From positions 66,712,001-66,776,000 of the forward strand of contig OX419757.1 of assembly GCA_948567375.1 (NCBI GenBank): a DNA stretch of 64,000 bases, given 5' to 3'. This DNA comes from Lunularia cruciata. Taxonomy: Eukaryota; Streptophyta; Marchantiopsida; Lunulariales; Lunulariaceae. The notes beneath the pieces were generated by a model. That model had not been told where the DNA came from and did no database searches. It was given only the letters and a program-made list of their open reading frames with translations. A program made the position numbers and the translations under genes. Positions within the stretch are counted from its first letter, which is position 1. Every line of letters starts with the position of its first letter. Positions 10,814 to 21,850 of the stretch are shown piece by piece.

Positions 10814-13471
10814 TAGTCTTCTATTGCTATTTTGTGACATTCTTGTCACCATGGAATCTTTGAACGCTTGGATGGTTGTTTGCACATTGTGTAGATGAGA
10901 AAGGGGTTCCCATGTAGCATCATGAAGAGGATACCCTTTCCAATGGACCTTATAAAATTCTTTATGTTGTTATGTCATGTTAGATGTCGCAATGTGCAAG
11001 TATACAATCAACTTCATATTCCTCATGATTGTTGGCAAGGATGGGAGGAGAGGTTGGACTCAAGTGGAATACAAAGATGGATTAGAGACAAAGGGTTTTT
11101 AATTTGAAACATGGAAGAATGGATATAACAAGGCAAGGCAAGTCGATAGGCAACAAGAGAAATGATTTTGAGTAACATCAAATAGATATAGGAATTAGGA
11201 ACAAGTTTACAAACTTGACTATCAAGTGGGAGAGGAAATTTACTAGTGGAAATTATGACCTTATCATCTAGTTGAAAGATGAGATCACAATGATGGTGAT
11301 CAACATTTTTTTTTGCAAATTTTGAGCAATGAGAGGATGAGACTTGGCTTGTTATAAGGATTTAGATCATGTGGATAGGAAGGTGGAAGTATGAGTAATG
11401 TGAGATGGTAGGAGAGCAAAGAGATAATTAGAAACAAGTGTGTCTTGGCCAAAATTAAAGAAGAGTAGAGAGAACTTGCTACTTGTTGCTTGGAATTATT
11501 ATAGGTAAATTCAACAACTACAAGATAAGAATCCTAGTTGGTATGGTGAATTTTGATAAAGGTATAAAAGGTATAAAATATATCTTCTAAGGTGCAATTT
11601 TTGCATTCAATTTTCCTATTAGTTTGAGGATAATAGGCCATAGACAAAACAAGCTGGGTACCAAGTAGCTTGAAGAATGTTTGCCAAATTTTATTAGAGA
11701 ATCAAGGATCACAGTCAAAGATGATAACCCTTGGCATACCATGGTGCTTGAAGGCAATGTCAAAGTAAACCTTGGCTAGTGTTAAAGCATGCATAGTATC
11801 CACGGTGGGTGCCAAGTGAATCTGCTTGCTAATTTATCAACAAATACCATAATGATGTTTGGTAGTGATTTATTTTTGATAAGGATGTGATGAGTTCAAG
11901 ACTTACATGTTCTTATTGGGTAGCTATAATGGGAAGTGGTTGAAGTAGTCCACCCAATTTTTGGTTGTTGATCTTGTTGCATTAGCAACTCTCATAAGAT
12001 CAAAAAAACTCTCAAATTTCTATTGCCATGTTTGGCCACCACCATTGACATCAGAGGGTAATCAATGATTTATCCACACCTAAAGGACTAGTGATGGGTA
12101 AGTCATGGGCTTCTTGAAGCTGCATAAGTCTGAGGTCAACTATAGCTCAAACATAGATTCAATTCTCACAAAATAGAAGGTCTTTCTTGAAGTGAAAAGC
12201 GTTGTATCCCTTGTCATGCATTGCAAGATGACTTTGTACCAACTGAAATAAGGGATCCTTTTCTAAAGCAATCTTTAATTCTATGTGTATCTTTGAGTTG
12301 GTTTACACCATAGTAATTGTTGCTATTATAGGAGACTTAAGAAAAATCTTAAAATTAAGATGTTGTGAGTGTGCTTCAAGACTGACATAGAACCGGCCAT
12401 GGTTGTATTCAAGCTTGATTTCAAAAACTTCTAACTATTTCTCCCACCAATGATATAAACTTGTCATGAGCTCCAAATGTAAGGTTTGCAACAAGGATTT
12501 TTTATCAATTTGCATTATCATTAGTTTCACCAAGAAATAATGTCTCCATACCTATGTTCCACATATTATTGCTAATTTTTCTTGATTTTGGGAAGAATAA
12601 TTTCTTTATGTTATGTTAAGTCGGTGAGACATAAAGGCATAAGATGTAATTCATCTAGAAATTTCTTTGCAATTCCAATGATAAAGTTAGAAGTGTCAAA
12701 AATCAACCACACAAGATAGTTGAGGATCATATGGTCTGAGGTTGAGTTTTGAAGACCATATGTTTCAATTTCTTGAATACTTCTTTGTGCTTGGTAGTCC
12801 ATTCAAAGGATGTCTTCCTTAAGAGATTGGTCAATGGTGTGGTCATGTGAGCACAATAGTGAATGAATCATTGGAAAAAACTCACAAATTCATTAAATGC
12901 TCAAACTTCTATGGCATTCTTAGGAGTAGACCACTCAGTAATTGCTTTGATTTTCTCCTCTTCTATCTTAGTCCTCTTTGATGAGACCTTATGACCCAAG
13001 AAGATAATTTCTTTTTGCCAAAACATACACTTTAATTTCTTGCAATAAAGCTTTTATTAGTGTAGTCATCTTAAGACTTCTTGTATGTGATTCTTATATT
13101 CTATCTCTATCTTGTTATATATTAAAGTATCATCAAAGAAGACCACAATGTCTCTGTCAAATATTCCATCCAACACCCAATGCATTTGATCCATGAAAAT
13201 TTTTGGAGCATTAGTGAGCCCAGAAAGTAAAACTCTCTATTCAAAATGCCCATACCTTGTGCAAAAGGTAATCTTTTGCACATCCTTCCTAACAATGGGA
13301 ATATGTGAAGTTTTTTCACACTTGGCAAAATATTGTGCTCCATTCAATTGATCCAACAAGTCATTAACAAGGCAAGGAATACATATTCTTCACTATTTCT
13401 TTATTATGGTCATCATAGTCAATATATAATCAAAGTCCTCTATCCTTTTTTGGTACAAAGAGTACTAGTGC
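10814..13471 (-). pseudogene. H1 pol remnant: chromodomain, integrase, RNase H, part of RT
   Basis: Reverse-complement reading parallels A and B. Chromodomain traces lie near 10.9 kb, linker and integrase near 11.1-12.1 kb, RNase H near 12.2-12.8 kb and RT down to 13471. The plus-strand ATG frame at 10895 is only the shadow of the chromodomain. Frameshifts and stops are frequent. At 13471 the reading is cut by element A and resumes at 19109 with the upstream half of RT. Confidence 0.7.
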
Positions 13472-13894
13472 TCTAACAATATGGAGTTTAGTGACAAAGT
13501 TAGTTGGGCTTACGAAGTAGAGAATAAGACAAAATAGCCTAGAATATTCTAGAAGCATCTAAGAAGCTTCTTAGGAAGCCTCCCAACTAGTTAACTTGCA
13601 CCCTAAGCAGGTAGCTTCTAGAAGGAAGCTTCTAGAAGCTTCTAACTAGCTTAGATTGCACGCCAAGTAGGCGGCTTCTAGAAGGAAGCTTCTTGAGAAG
13701 CTTCCTAGTTAACTTGGCTTGCACTCCAAGAAAACGGCTCAAGGAAACTTCTTGAGAAGCTTCAAGGGTCTTGTATGCTACCTATAAATACCAAGGCTGA
13801 AGCTCATGCTAGGCATTCGGAGTTTTCCCTCATTCAAGTGTCCCAATGTGAGCTTCCATTCTCCTATTTCTCTCCTCGGTTTCGGTCTTTTACA
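13472..13894 (+). repeat. Element A 5' LTR
   Basis: Runs from TCTAACAATATGG (the family start TGTAACA with one change) to CTTTTACA. The U3 contains three to four imperfect units of about 60 bp built around GAAGCTTC and TTGCACnCC(T)AAG. A TATA box, CTATAAATACC, lies near 13780. Confidence 0.92.
13624..13643 (+). promoter_or_regulatory. Heat-shock-element-like array in the LTR U3
   Basis: Contains GAAGCTTCTAGAAGCTTC: four contiguous inverted units (GAA-nn-TTC-nn-GAA-nn-TTC), the arrangement bound by trimeric heat-shock factors. Gapped GAAGCTTC units lie on both sides between about 13560 and 13770, roughly 10-220 bp upstream of the TATA box. The match to the consensus is seen directly; heat response is inference. 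Confidence 0.55.
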
Positions 13895-13895
13895 T

Positions 13896-13907
13896 TGGTA
13901 TCAGAGC
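13896..13907 (+). promoter_or_regulatory. Primer-binding site of element A
   Basis: TGGTATCAGAGC begins two bases into the internal region after the 5' LTR. It matches the 3' end of plant initiator-methionine tRNA, the usual primer for plant LTR elements. Confidence 0.9.
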
Positions 13908-14165
13908 AGGAATGGGATGGATGGAATTTATGGACCACCAAATCCACTTCCGCCAAACCATTGGGACTTTCATGTCCAGATATTACCAAAGCATCATTTC
14001 ACACAATTCATCACCTCACGCTTTGGGTAGGATTTTCTACATATGATCACCGTGTCAGAGGAACCCTTGATACTTCCAGTTGTAACTTATGGAGAACGGT
14101 GGACGTGTTGTATCTACGTGTTAATCAACTAGATAAATTGCGGGTAGTGGAATAGAGTAGTAGCA

Positions 14166-15059
14166 ATGGCGGCAATACCGGATGTTATCCTTGCAATGCA
14201 ACAACAAATCGAGCATCTTACTCAATTGTTGGATGAACGAGACCAGCAACGACAAGAACAAATAGACAGAGCGCCAGTTCGAGATGGAGAAGATTGCATT
14301 CGATTTCCAAAACCCAAGGTGTTTGAAGGCAAGAATCTTCCAGGCACAGTGGAGAATTTTGTGTTTGACTGCGAACGTTACTTTGAAGCCACCAATCTTC
14401 AAGACGAGCGGAAACAAATTCTCTTGGCTTCTAGCCAATTGGATGGAGTGGCAAAAATTTGGTGGCGATTCCGAGTAGAAAGAGCTGAACGACAAATTGT
14501 TCCACCAATTTTTACATGGGCAGAATTCAAGGATGCAATACTTGGTCAATTTCAGACTATAAATGCCACCCGAGCTGCACGAGATAAATTGGCGGAGTTG
14601 AGGCAGATTGGCTCAGTGAGAAGCTACATCACACAATTTCAGAATATCATCATGCAAATTCCAGATATCCAAGAAGGTGAAGTTCTGGATCGATTTGTGC
14701 GAGGATTGAAGTCACGAACCAGATTGGAGGTGACCATGCCACAGAATGTAGAACAAGCCATGCAATTGGCTGAGCGTTTTGATTCCTTAGTTGCGACAAC
14801 TTGGTCTCGACCTCGACCTACACAAAACCCACCAGTACCACGAGTGGAAGAACTGGTACCAATGGAGATTGATGCTATCCAACGAAGACCACTTGGCACA
14901 GTAGATAGAGAAAGATTACGACAAAATGGAGGTTGTTTTTATTGTCGCCAGTTGGGGCATCGCATTGCTGAATGTCCACTCAAGAATGGACGACCTCGAC
15001 AAGTTGCCCAAGTGGAGGTTGTGGAGCGGAATGATCAGGGAAACGAGGAATCCCAGTAG
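14166..15059 (+). CDS. Element A Gag (capsid and nucleocapsid)
   Basis: An intact 297-codon reading frame. A predicted N-terminal coiled segment rich in Gln/Arg is followed by a retrotransposon Gag domain (roughly residues 60-200, with WRF, FTWAEFKDAIL and RFVRGLKSRTR). A C-terminal zinc knuckle, CX2CX4HX4C (CFYC...H...C), is encoded around 14934-14975 and would bind the element RNA. The frame ends at TAG 15057-15059, inside the 5' arm of a hairpin. The protease-pol frame lies -1 to it and opens at 15035, so Gag-Pol would need a -1 frameshift. Gag is the only full-length uninterrupted protein of this element. Confidence 0.9.
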   Translation: MAAIPDVILAMQQQIEHLTQLLDERDQQRQEQIDRAPVRDGEDCIRFPKPKVFEGKNLPGTVENFVFDCERYFEATNLQDERKQILLASSQLDGVAKIWWRFRVERAERQIVPPIFTWAEFKDAILGQFQTINATRAARDKLAELRQIGSVRSYITQFQNIIMQIPDIQEGEVLDRFVRGLKSRTRLEVTMPQNVEQAMQLAERFDSLVATTWSRPRPTQNPPVPRVEELVPMEIDAIQRRPLGTVDRERLRQNGGCFYCRQLGHRIAECPLKNGRPRQVAQVEVVERNDQGNEESQ

Positions 15060-15083
15060 GAGATTTTGAGCCGCCTACTGGGA
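15038..15083 (+). promoter_or_regulatory. Candidate -1 ribosomal frameshift signal at the gag-pol junction
   Basis: The heptamer GGGAAAC at 15038-15044 lies in the gag frame as G GGA AAC, the X XXY YYZ phase needed for simultaneous -1 slippage. After slipping, the frame is exactly that of pol. Six bases follow, then a 10-bp hairpin (15051-15060 paired with 15074-15083, 13-nt loop) whose 5' arm contains the gag stop. Heptamer, spacer and stem all fall within the ranges known for -1 signals. Function is inferred. Confidence 0.7.
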
Positions 15084-15524
15084 GCTTGATTAGTTCCAAT
15101 GGGATTGAAGGCTCGACCTATGCAAGTTTGCTTCACTTGCAAGGTATGATATCTAATTGGGGTTGTAGAATTTTGGTTGATTCTGGAAGTTCAGAGAATT
15201 GCATGTCTATGCAAGTAGCAAAGGAATTGGGTATTCCCATCAAGCCAGTGATTGGAAGTAGTTTGATGATGGCGGATGGTAGAAAGGGTTCTGCATTCCG
15301 CACCTTGCATCCCGTTACCTTCAAGATTGGGAAGGAGTATTTGGAGTGTATGAGGTTTGTAGTGGCACCTCTACACTATGATATTATTCTAGGTCTACCT
15401 TGGCTTGAATGTCATAAGGTTCAATTTGATTGGACCCGACACCAAATTCAAGTACAACACCAAGGTAGGAATTTCCAATTAGGTTGTCTGGCACCTCTGA
15501 GTAAGACACCTAAGAATAGTCAGT

Positions 15525-15704
15525 CCCAAGATGGGAAGTTTGTCGAGAAGGTAGCCATAGAGCAAATTTGGAAGGGAGATGAGTCCCAAGATGGGAAGTT
15601 TGCTAGGAAGGCAACCATAGAGCAAGCTTGGAAGAGAGATGAGTCCCTAGAAGGGAAGTTTGTGAATGAAGCAGCCATAGAGCAAGCTTTGGAGGACGAT
15701 AAGT
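15525..15704 (+). repeat. 60-bp (20-residue) tandem repeats between protease and RT
   Basis: Three in-frame units with the pattern S(Q/L)(D/E)GKF...(A/T)IEQ(A/I)...D(E/K). The same triple array is present in element B (23217-23398) and, on the minus strand, in element C (about 29870-30050). Its retention across copies suggests a true part of the polyprotein, perhaps a spacer. I know of no matching domain. Confidence 0.8.
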
Positions 15705-18671
15705 CTGTATTCGAGGTGTGGATCAAGCCGATTGCACAAGAACAATCTGAGGAGGGCCAAGTGCCGCATCAAGCAATGGTTGATCGGATAGTTCAGGAGT
15801 TTGCAGATGTGTTTCCGGATGATCTGCCAAAGGGATTACACTCCAATTGAGGTATGCCCTTCAAGATTGAGTTATTGCCAGGGAGTACTCCAGTGAGTAG
15901 ACCAATCTATTGGCTCTCACCAAAGGAGTTGGAGGAGTTGCGAACAACACTTACAGAGTTGTTGGAGAAGGATTTCATACGACATAGTACCTCTCCGTGG
16001 GGAGCACCGGTACTATTTGTTCCAAAGAAGGATGGAGGACTTCGTTTCTGTATTGATTACCGTGGGCTCAATAAGCAAACCGTGAAGAATGCATATCCCT
16101 TGCCTCGGATCGATGACTTGCTTGATCAATTAAGTGGAGCACGATACTTTTCCAAGCTAGATCTTTGTAGTGGCTATTGGCAAATTCCTATTGAAGGAGA
16201 GGACGTGAAAAAGACTGCCTTTCGTACAAGGTATGGACATTTTGAGTGGAGAGTTCTACCTTTCGGACTCACTAATGCTCCAGCAGTCTTCATGGATCAG
16301 ATGCATCGGGTGTTGGAGGGACTATTGGATCAGTCTATGGTAGTGTTCTTAGATGATATCTTAATCTATAGTAAGACAGAGGCAGAACACATGAATCATG
16401 TGCGAGAAGTCCTAAGATGACTACGACTATGGAAATTTTACTGCAAGAAGTCAAAGTGTGCTTTTTGGCAGAAAGATGTTACCTTCTTGGGTCATAAGAT
16501 CTCATCAGAGGGGATCAAGATGGAAGAAGAGAAGATCAAGGCTATTACTGATTGGCCTACCCCGAAGGATGCTACCGAAGTACAAGCGTTCAACGGATTG
16601 GCCAGTTTTTACCGACGGTCCATCCACTATTATGCTCACGTGGCTGCACCATTGACTGACCTCTTGGGAAAGAACTCCAGCTTCCAATGGACCACCAAGC
16701 ATGAAGAAGCATTCCAGAAGTTAAAGCATATGGTGTCTTCAAGACCCATTCTTCAACCATATGATCCTCAACTACCTTGTGTGGTTGATTTTGATGCTTC
16801 TAACTTTGCAATTGGAGCTGTGTTGCAACAAGAATTTCCAGATGGACTACATCCTATTGCCTTTGTGTCTCGCCGACTAAATACAGCTGAAAGAAATTAC
16901 TCTGCTCGAGATCGAGAACAACTTGCAATGGTATATGCCACCAAGGTATGGAGGCATTATCTCTTGGGGAAACAAGTGATCATGCGAATTGATCACAAGC
17001 CATTGTTGCAGACCTTACACCTAGAGCACATGAAGAGTCGACATCATCGATGGGAAGAGCAACTCCAATTGTTCAACATCAAACTTGAGTACAAACCAGG
17101 TCGGTTCCATGTCATCCCTGATGCTCTATCACGACGACCTGATTTGAAGTCTCTTCCTCTCATCGCGGCAGCAATTACGACGGTGTCAATTGATCCCAAG
17201 GTTCATAACAAGTTTCGGTTAGCCCTACAGCAAGATCCCTTCTTCCAAATGGTACACGGTCGTCTAACAGCACGCGACAAGGAGTACAACACCTTCTCCT
17301 TCAAGGAAGGCCTTTTATTCCATGCAGACCAGATCTATGTTCCAACCAAAGGTGATTTTTGACTTGTGCGCCTTCAAGAAGCCCATGATTTACCAATAGC
17401 TGGTCACATGGGAGTGGACAAGACCTTGGGCACCCTCCAACGCCAATGGTGGTGGCCCAACATGACACGAGATGTTCGACACTTTGTCCGATCATGTGTG
17501 AGTTGCCAACGGAACAAGGCCAGCAACCAGAAGCCGAGTGGACTCCTTCAACCACTCGCCATTCCATCCGCTCATTGGGAGCATGTGAGCTTGGATCTCA
17601 TCACATCCTTGCCAAAGACAAAACAAGGACACACCGCAATTGTGGTGTTTATGGATAAGCTTAGTAAGCAAATCCACTTGGCACCAACCTGTGATACCGT
17701 GGATGCTCCAACCTTAGCACAAATCTACTTCAACAATGTCTTCAAGCATCATGGGATGCCACGTGTACTCATCTCCGACCGTGATCCTCGATTTACCGGG
17801 AAGTTTTGGCAAGCACTCTTCCAGATACTCGGCACCAAGCTTGCTTTGTCCACGGCCTATCATCCTCAAATTGATGGACAAACCGAACGCGCCAATCGTA
17901 CATTGGAGGATATGTTGTGGGCCTTTGTCAATGTCCACCATACCAACTGGGATGAATGTCTTGCAGCTGCATAATTTGCCTACAACAATTCCTAACAGGC
18001 AAGCACTGGATTTTCTCCCTTCTTTCTCAATTTTGGCCAAGATCCACTTGTTCCAGATTCTCTTCTTGCTCCCCCTCCCTCTCAAGTTCCTCATACTTCT
18101 ACATTCTTGACCACTATATCCCAATCTCTCCAACAAGCCAAATCTCACCTCCTTGTTGCTCAGAATCGCCAAAAACAATATGCAGACCATCATCGTCGTG
18201 ATCTCACCTTTGAAGTTGGTGATAAAGTCATGCTATCCTCTAGTAACCTCTCTCTCCCACTTGATACCCAAGTTCGTAAACTTGCTCCTAATTGGATAGG
18301 ACCCTTTGATATCACCCACATTATCTCTCCTGTTGCTTATCGTTTTGCCTTACCTTGTCATATGCGTATCCATCCTGTCTTTCATATTTCCAAGTTGAAA
18401 CCCTTTGTTCCTAACCCTTCTTCCTTTTCCTCTCGAGTCCAACCTCCCCCTCTTCCTATCCCTATCAATGATCATGAGGAGTACGAAGTTGATCGTATCC
18501 TTGCGCATCGCCATATTCAACGAGGCCGTCACCAACATACGGAGTACAAGGTCCTTTGGAAAGGGTATCCCCTTCATGATGCTACATGGGAACCTCTTTC
18601 TCACCTCCAGAATGCACAGATGGCCATCAAGGAATTCGAAGCTTCACTGGCGACGAGGACGTCACCAACTA

Positions 18672-18685
18672 GCGGCGGGGGAATA
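18672..18685 (+). promoter_or_regulatory. Polypurine tract of element A
   Basis: CGGCGGGGGAATA lies immediately before the 3' LTR start (TGTAACA at 18686), the expected site for plus-strand priming. Confidence 0.8.
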
Positions 18686-19108
18686 TGTAACAATATGGAG
18701 TTTAGTGACGAAGTTAGTTGGGCTTACGAAGTAGAGAATAAGACAAAATAGCCTAGAATATTCTAGAAGCATCTAAGAAGCTTCTTAGGAAGCTTCCCAA
18801 CTAGTTAACTTGCACCCTAAGCAGGTAGCTTCTAGAAGGAAGCTTCTAGAAGCTTCTAACTAGCTTAGCTTGCACGCCAAGTAGGCGGCTTCTAGAAGGA
18901 AGCTTCTTGAGAAGCTTCCTAGTTAACTTGGCTTGCACTCCAAGAAAACGGCTCAAGGAAACTTCTTGAGAAGCTTCAAGGGTCTTGTATGCTACCTATA
19001 AATACCAAGGCCGAAGCTCATGCTAGGCATTCGGAGTTTTCCCTCATTCAAGTGTCCCAATGTGAGCTTCCATTCTCCTATTTCTCTCCTCGGTTTTGGT
19101 CTTTTACA
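18686..19108 (+). repeat. Element A 3' LTR
   Basis: 423 bp from TGTAACAATATGG to CTTTTACA, the same length as the 5' LTR, with six differences by eye. It keeps the GAA/TTC array (around 18839-18856) and the TATA box. It is followed by the target duplication AGTGC. Confidence 0.92.
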
Positions 19109-21115
19109 AGTGCTCCCAAAGGGGATGTATTGTATCATATGAAATCCTTCTCCAAGAATTTGGTCAGTGTTGTTTGAAGCTCTTCTAATTTATTTGGTGA
19201 GAGCCAATAGATTGGTCAACTCATTGGAGTACTATTTAGTAGTAGCTAGATCTTGAAAGGTATATCTTTATCGAAGGGTAACCCATTTGGGAGATCATTT
19301 TAGAACACATCAACAAATTCTTGAACTATCTGATCACCATTAGCTTTTGATCTTCATTAGAGCTTCCTTCTATAACATGTTTGATCCACTACAAATATAG
19401 GAATATTTTCCCTCCAAAGTTTGCTCTATAGTTGTTACATTGATAAACTTTTCATTTTGGGACTTACTATCTTGGGTGTCTTACTCAAAGAGGCCAAAAA
19501 AAATAATCTATAATTTTTACCTTGGTATTGTACTTGAATTTATAATCAAGTCCAACCAAATTGAACCTTATGACATTCAAGCCAAGGAAGAACTAAACTA
19601 ATATTGTAGTGTAAGGATGTGATTTTAAATCTCATGTACTCAAAATATTCTTTCCCAATCTTGAATGAAATAGGTTGTGAGGTTTGGAACTCCAACCCTT
19701 CCTACCATTTACCATCATCAATTTGTTGCTTAATATAGTTTTATGAGAATAATGATTTCCTTTTCTAATTACATGGACATGTAATTCTCCAAAATCCCAA
19801 AATCTACCAAAATTATACAACCACAACTGGATACCATACCATGCAAGTGAATCAAGCTTGCATACATCAAGCCTTCAATCCCAATTGAATAAATCAAGTT
19901 CTCAATAAGTAGCTCAACATCTCCTACTAGGATTCTTTGTTTCCTTGATCATCACATTCCATAAACTCCAATTGGAAAAATTGTTAGGGTCCTCCATTTT
20001 GGAGTGGACATTCAATAATGCAATGTCCAATTTAGTGACAATAAAAGCAACCACTATTTTGTCACAACCATTCTTTGTCTGTCGTGCCAACTTGACTTCA
20101 TGAGATGACATCAATCTCCATTGGTGCCGACTTGTCCACCCATGCTTGGTGTGTTTGCAATTTTTGTGGAGGTCTAAGATGGGAAAATTTTATGATAACC
20201 AAGGAGTCAAAGCGCTCAACCATCTATATGGCTTCTCTTGAGATGCTTGAGTTCACATATTGTTATTTTCAATTTGGTGCACAATTTCAAGCCTCTCATA
20301 AAATGATCCAAAGCTTCACCTTCTTGTATGTTTGGAATCAACATCATGGTGTTTTGGAATTGAGAAATCTGACTTCTCATTGAACTGATTTGCCTCAATT
20401 TTTCCGGTTGATCTCATGTAGCATGTGCATCATTCACCGCTTAGAATTACCCAATGACCACACTCTTGAAGTCTTCCCATGTTAAAGTGGAGCAACAAAT
20501 TGCCACTAAGTTGCTCTACCCAGAATTTCCACTCCATCTAATTGACTTGAAGCTAAGAAGATTTGTCTCTAATCATCTAGGAGATTTGTCTCCAATCATT
20601 TAGGAGATTTGTGGCTTCAAAGTAACATTCAAAATTGAACACAAAAGAATCTATTGCTCTCAATAATTCTTACCTTCAAAGACCTTTGGTTTCAAGAATC
20701 AGACACAATCTTCTACTTCTTGAAATGTTGCTCTCTCTCTCTAATTGCTCTTATTATTGCCCATCATGATCTCTTCTTCTAACAATAGCCTAAGATGCTC
20801 AATTTGTTGTTGTATAGCAATGATAACTTTGAGTATCATAGCCATGACTACTATTTTATTAATTGTCTACTTGCGTATGTTTAGGTTAACATATAGATAT
20901 AACATCCATTGCTCTTTGTAAGTTGAAATTGGAAGGATCAATGGTTCATTGGACAAGATGACCGTATTTAAAAAGATCTTGGCCAAAGCGAGAAGTGATG
21001 AACTCTTGGAAATGATGCTTTAATAGCACACAAATACAAAAAATCCCAATGGTTTGGGAGAGATTGATTTTGTGATCTATAGATTCCATCCATCACATTC
21101 CTACTCTAATACCAA
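19109..21115 (-). pseudogene. H1 remnant: RT N-terminus, protease, Gag and PBS
   Basis: Continues the minus-strand reading cut at 13471. RT start traces lie near 19.1-19.3 kb, the PR-RT linker near 19.4-19.5 kb and protease near 19.6-19.9 kb. Gag lies near 20.0-20.9 kb (ISQFQNTMMLIPNIQEGEALDHFMRGLK corresponds to the Gag block in A). The zinc-knuckle region is decayed. A PBS-like CTCTAATACCA sits near 21104-21114, next to the LTR start at 21116. Frameshifts and stops are numerous. Confidence 0.75.
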
Positions 21116-21153
21116 TATAAAAGACAAAGGAGAGAAATAGAAGATTTGAAGGT
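21116..21153 (-). repeat. H1 5' LTR, inner fragment
   Basis: TATAAAAGACAAAGGAGAGAAATAG matches the ends of the other family LTRs. It is interrupted at 21153 by element B, whose target duplication AAGGT is the last five bases. The LTR resumes at 25342. Confidence 0.75.
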
Positions 21154-21579
21154 TGTAACAATATGGAGTTTAGCAACGAAGTTAGTCGGGCTCACAAAGT
21201 AGCACATAAGACAAATTAGCCTAGAATATTCCAAAAGTATCTAGGAAGCTTCTTGGGAAGCTTCTTGGTTAGCTTAGCTTGCACCTTAAGTAAGTAGCTT
21301 CTAGAAGGAAGCTTCTAGAAGCTTCCAACTAGCTTAGCTTGCACGCCAAGTAGGTGCCTTCTAGAGGGAAGCTTCTTGAGAAGCTTCCTAGTTAACTTGG
21401 CTTGCACTCTAAGAAAGTGGCTTGAGGAAGCTTCTTGAGAAACTTCTCAAGGGCCTTGTATGCTACCTATAAATACCAAAGCCAAAGCTCATGCTAGACA
21501 TTCGTAATTTTCCCTCATTCAAGTGTCCCAATGTGAGTTTCTATTCTCTTTTTTCTCTCTTCGGTTTTGGTCTTTTACA
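21154..21579 (+). repeat. Element B 5' LTR
   Basis: 426 bp, closely related to the LTR of A, with the same U3 units. A four-unit GAA/TTC array lies at 21308-21325, followed by the TATA box CTATAAATACC near 21466. The PBS TGGTATCAGAGC follows at 21581. Confidence 0.9.
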
Positions 21580-21850
21580 TTGGTATCAGAGCAGGAATGG
21601 GATGGATGGAATTTATGGACCACCAAATCCACTTCCACCAAACCATTGGGATTTTCACGTCCAAATACTACCCAAGCATCGTTTCATACAGTTCATCACC
21701 TCACACTTTGGACAAGATTTTCTGCATATGATCACCATATCGGAGGAACCCTTGGTGCTTCCGGTTGTAACTTATGGAGAACGGTGGATGTACTGTTTTT
21801 ATGTGTTAATAAATTAGATAGATTGGGAGTGGTGTGATAGAGGAGCAACC

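Larger units (their letters stand above)
15035..18751 (+). pseudogene. Element A Pol (protease, RT, RNase H, integrase, chromodomain) with five stops
   Basis: One continuous frame. The protease active site DSGSS is at 15179. Three 20-residue tandem repeats follow at about 15525-15704. The reverse transcriptase has the FLDD catalytic box at 16346-16357. RNase H contains VDFDAS and IDHKPL. The integrase has a zinc finger (HDLPIAGH...CVSC) and catalytic acidic residues near 17591, 17773 and 17886. A C-terminal chromodomain (EYEVDRIL...WKGYP...TWEP) lies near 18478-18650. In-frame stops lie at 15848, 16418, 17360, 17972 and 17993. The first two are CGA arginine codons in element B, so they look like C-to-T changes. 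The frame runs a short way into the 3' LTR. Confidence 0.9.
13472..19108 (+). mobile_element. Ty3/gypsy chromodomain element A, complete with both LTRs
   Basis: A 5637-bp element inserted in H1. It is flanked by the 5-bp duplication AGTGC (13467-13471 and 19109-19113). The two 423-bp LTRs differ at six positions by eye (about 1.4%), so the insertion is fairly recent. Order: 5' LTR, PBS, gag, protease, RT/RNase H, integrase, chromodomain, polypurine tract, 3' LTR. The chromodomain places it among chromoviruses; such domains are thought to steer integration to particular chromatin. Five in-frame stops break pol but there is no frameshift after the gag-pol junction. The element is therefore structurally whole but probably not autonomous. 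Confidence 0.93.

Noticed and set aside
13555-13790. CRISPR-like or satellite array in the LTR
   Set aside because: The GAAGCTTC repetition is confined to LTR U3 regions and varies in spacing; no spacer-repeat architecture, and the host is a plant nucleus.
13896-13907. tRNA gene
   Set aside because: The initiator-tRNA match is only the primer-binding site of an LTR element; no cloverleaf surrounds it. The same holds at 21581 and 59306.
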